From NCBI RefSeq assembly GCF_030463565.1, contig NC_134675.1:21163862-21227861 (forward strand): a stretch of DNA of 64,000 nt. The letters run 5' to 3'. The DNA is from Pelecanus crispus. Lineage: Eukaryota; Chordata; Aves; Pelecaniformes; Pelecanidae. The notes under the pieces are model-generated. The model was not told the DNA's origin. It was given only the letters and a program-made list of their open reading frames with translations, and did not search any database. This document shows, one piece after another, positions 62,389-64,000 of this stretch (position 1 is its first letter; each line of letters starts with the position of its first letter). A program made the position numbers and the translations under genes.

Positions 62389-64000
62389 AGTTACTATTAA
62401 CCATAACATTACAGAATCCTAATGCACTTATGGGAAAGGAGCCATACCATGAAAATTCTACTGTGAATATATATTTTTTAAAATTTTCCTGGAAGAAAAT
62501 GACCTGTATTGACTGATGATTATCAACAGCAGTTATAGCTGAAATTATTAAATATATTTAATACCAGGTCAGCTACTCTTGTTTCTGACATTGTTGAAGA
62601 TCAGATTTCAGGTCAATATTCCTCAATTCTAAGCAGGGCCTGAAGAACCAAAATTTTTTTACAGAACTAAGAGAAAGTAGAACAGAGCAGACACAAGACC
62701 CAAGACATTTGTAAAAGCAGTTTAAAAGATCATAATCTTTAAATGGTGTGACTTGAACCAGCCTTTTGCTAAGCCTACTGGTCCTGATCCGGCACGATAC
62801 TTAGATGCCTTTTATTTTAAGGGGAATCCAAGGCTCAGATTCTGGCCTTGTTAAAATTGGTGGCAAAACGTCAATGGAATTAACAGTTCACCAATGTAGA
62901 ATAGTTTAGAGGACATATTCTAAGGATGAAAAGAACTTTGATTCATTCATTTTCTTGCTTTTTTTTTTATAAATTTGGAAGAGAAGGGATATTCTTGAGG
63001 CCTATTAGTCCATCATGTGATTTATTTTTGGCTTGATGTTTTTCTCAGATCCCAAGTGTTTTCCTACTGTGTGAAGACTAAATATGTTGAGGCAAGAGGA
63101 AGTTGAGACTGAGTATTTTAGAGGGGTGTTTTAAAAAGTTTCAAATAATTCCATATTTAAATGAACCTGCACAGTAGTTCCATGTGTAAAACAGTGGCAG
63201 TTGCAATTGCTATAGAAGCTTGTACTAGATTCACTAGTTCACTATATACATTTGTCTGATGTATAAAGAAAAGAAGGACAAGCATTAATTAATCAAAGTT
63301 AGTCCGTTGCCAAAACAGAAACAGTGAAATGATAACGCTTCTAAGCTTCTTATGGGAGAATCTGTTGATAGAAATCTAATTGGGGCTGGGCAAGTTAGTT
63401 ATTTTTCATCTTGGTTTGGCAGTTAAGACAACAGAAATCTTTTGGGTTTAGATTTAAACAAAATATTTTTTACCTTTTTCATTTCTGAACCATACATATA
63501 AAAATAATTAGGGCCATATTAAGCAGCTATCCTGTGTAATGTGGATATCCTATATTACACAGTCAGATGCTGTATTCTATATGAAGAGCATGTAGGATGT
63601 GACTTTTCCCCATAATTCTGCAACAGCTGTCTGATTTTCTAAATGCCAGACTGCACAGCAAGCATATGCAGATAAATCATGTGTGCATACTGGGCATGTC
63701 AGACTTATTGGGCATGCATGGGGGACTTTTCACAGCATATGCTGTTAGTGTCATATGCTGGACTTGCTAAGCATGTCTGGGACTGTCCCAGACCTCAGCA
63801 TTTAAAATCTGGCAAGTCTCTATGAACTGTGTAGCAAAGGCACTTAACTCAGCTGGCTACTCTCCTGCCAGCAATGGAGAGTCCACCTCTTCCAGGAAGT
63901 GAATCAGAAGGCCTAAATTAGATTCTTACTGCAAAACTACTTACTTATCTGATGTAAGCGTCCCCCTCTCACTCCACTGACTATAAGAAAACATTGGGGA
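62389..64000 (+). other. NTRK2 intron 1, last part in window
   Basis: AT-rich intron. No NTRK2 exon 2 (expected to start with the FIANQ-type sequence), no repeat and no RNA gene recognised. Confidence 0.5.

Overview
The window is nuclear DNA from a bird, probably a neoavian. It has spliced vertebrate genes with GT-AG introns, CR1 LINEs in most intergenic stretches, avian-type ERV LTRs ending TG...CA, and AT-rich introns broken by CpG islands. The recognisable genes follow the conserved block QNG1 (C9orf64) - HNRNPK - RMI1 - (SLC28A3) - NTRK2, which is Z-linked in birds.

Layout. 1-1290: CR1 pieces (-). 2377-2946: solo LTR. 3768-4027: one decayed QNG1 exon (-), with a CpG island at about 4.8-5.3 kb. 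6.06-6.75 kb: LTR-like segment. 8335-25485: HNRNPK (-), whose fourteen coding exons are all intact and join into a 427-codon reading frame. Its last intron carries mir-7 and ends in two competing acceptors for the two known C-termini. 27.6-29.3 kb: a bidirectional CpG island. 30724-33341: RMI1 (+), clearly a pseudogene with no start codon, several frameshifts and stops, and a CR1 inserted in the coding sequence. 34765-49660: a pile of nested CR1s and ERVs where SLC28A3 would be expected; I see no SLC28A3 exon. 49.66-50.72 kb: about 1 kb of almost pure C/T. 51226-51437: intact first coding exon of NTRK2 (TrkB), followed by intron 1 to the window end, which holds further CR1s, a 1.37-kb LTR and a nearly full-length CR1.

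Interpretation. One dosage-sensitive RNA-binding gene is perfect, its two immediate neighbours are dead, a third is missing, and the spaces are full of retroelements. This pattern fits the female-specific W chromosome, with HNRNPK as a retained gametolog and NTRK2 perhaps another. This is inference: sex-specific read depth would decide it. Other points of interest are a CCC-rich intronic element in HNRNPK that could bind its own product, a 972-bp gene-conversion tract between two CR1 copies 19 kb apart, and the polypyrimidine block against the NTRK2 promoter.
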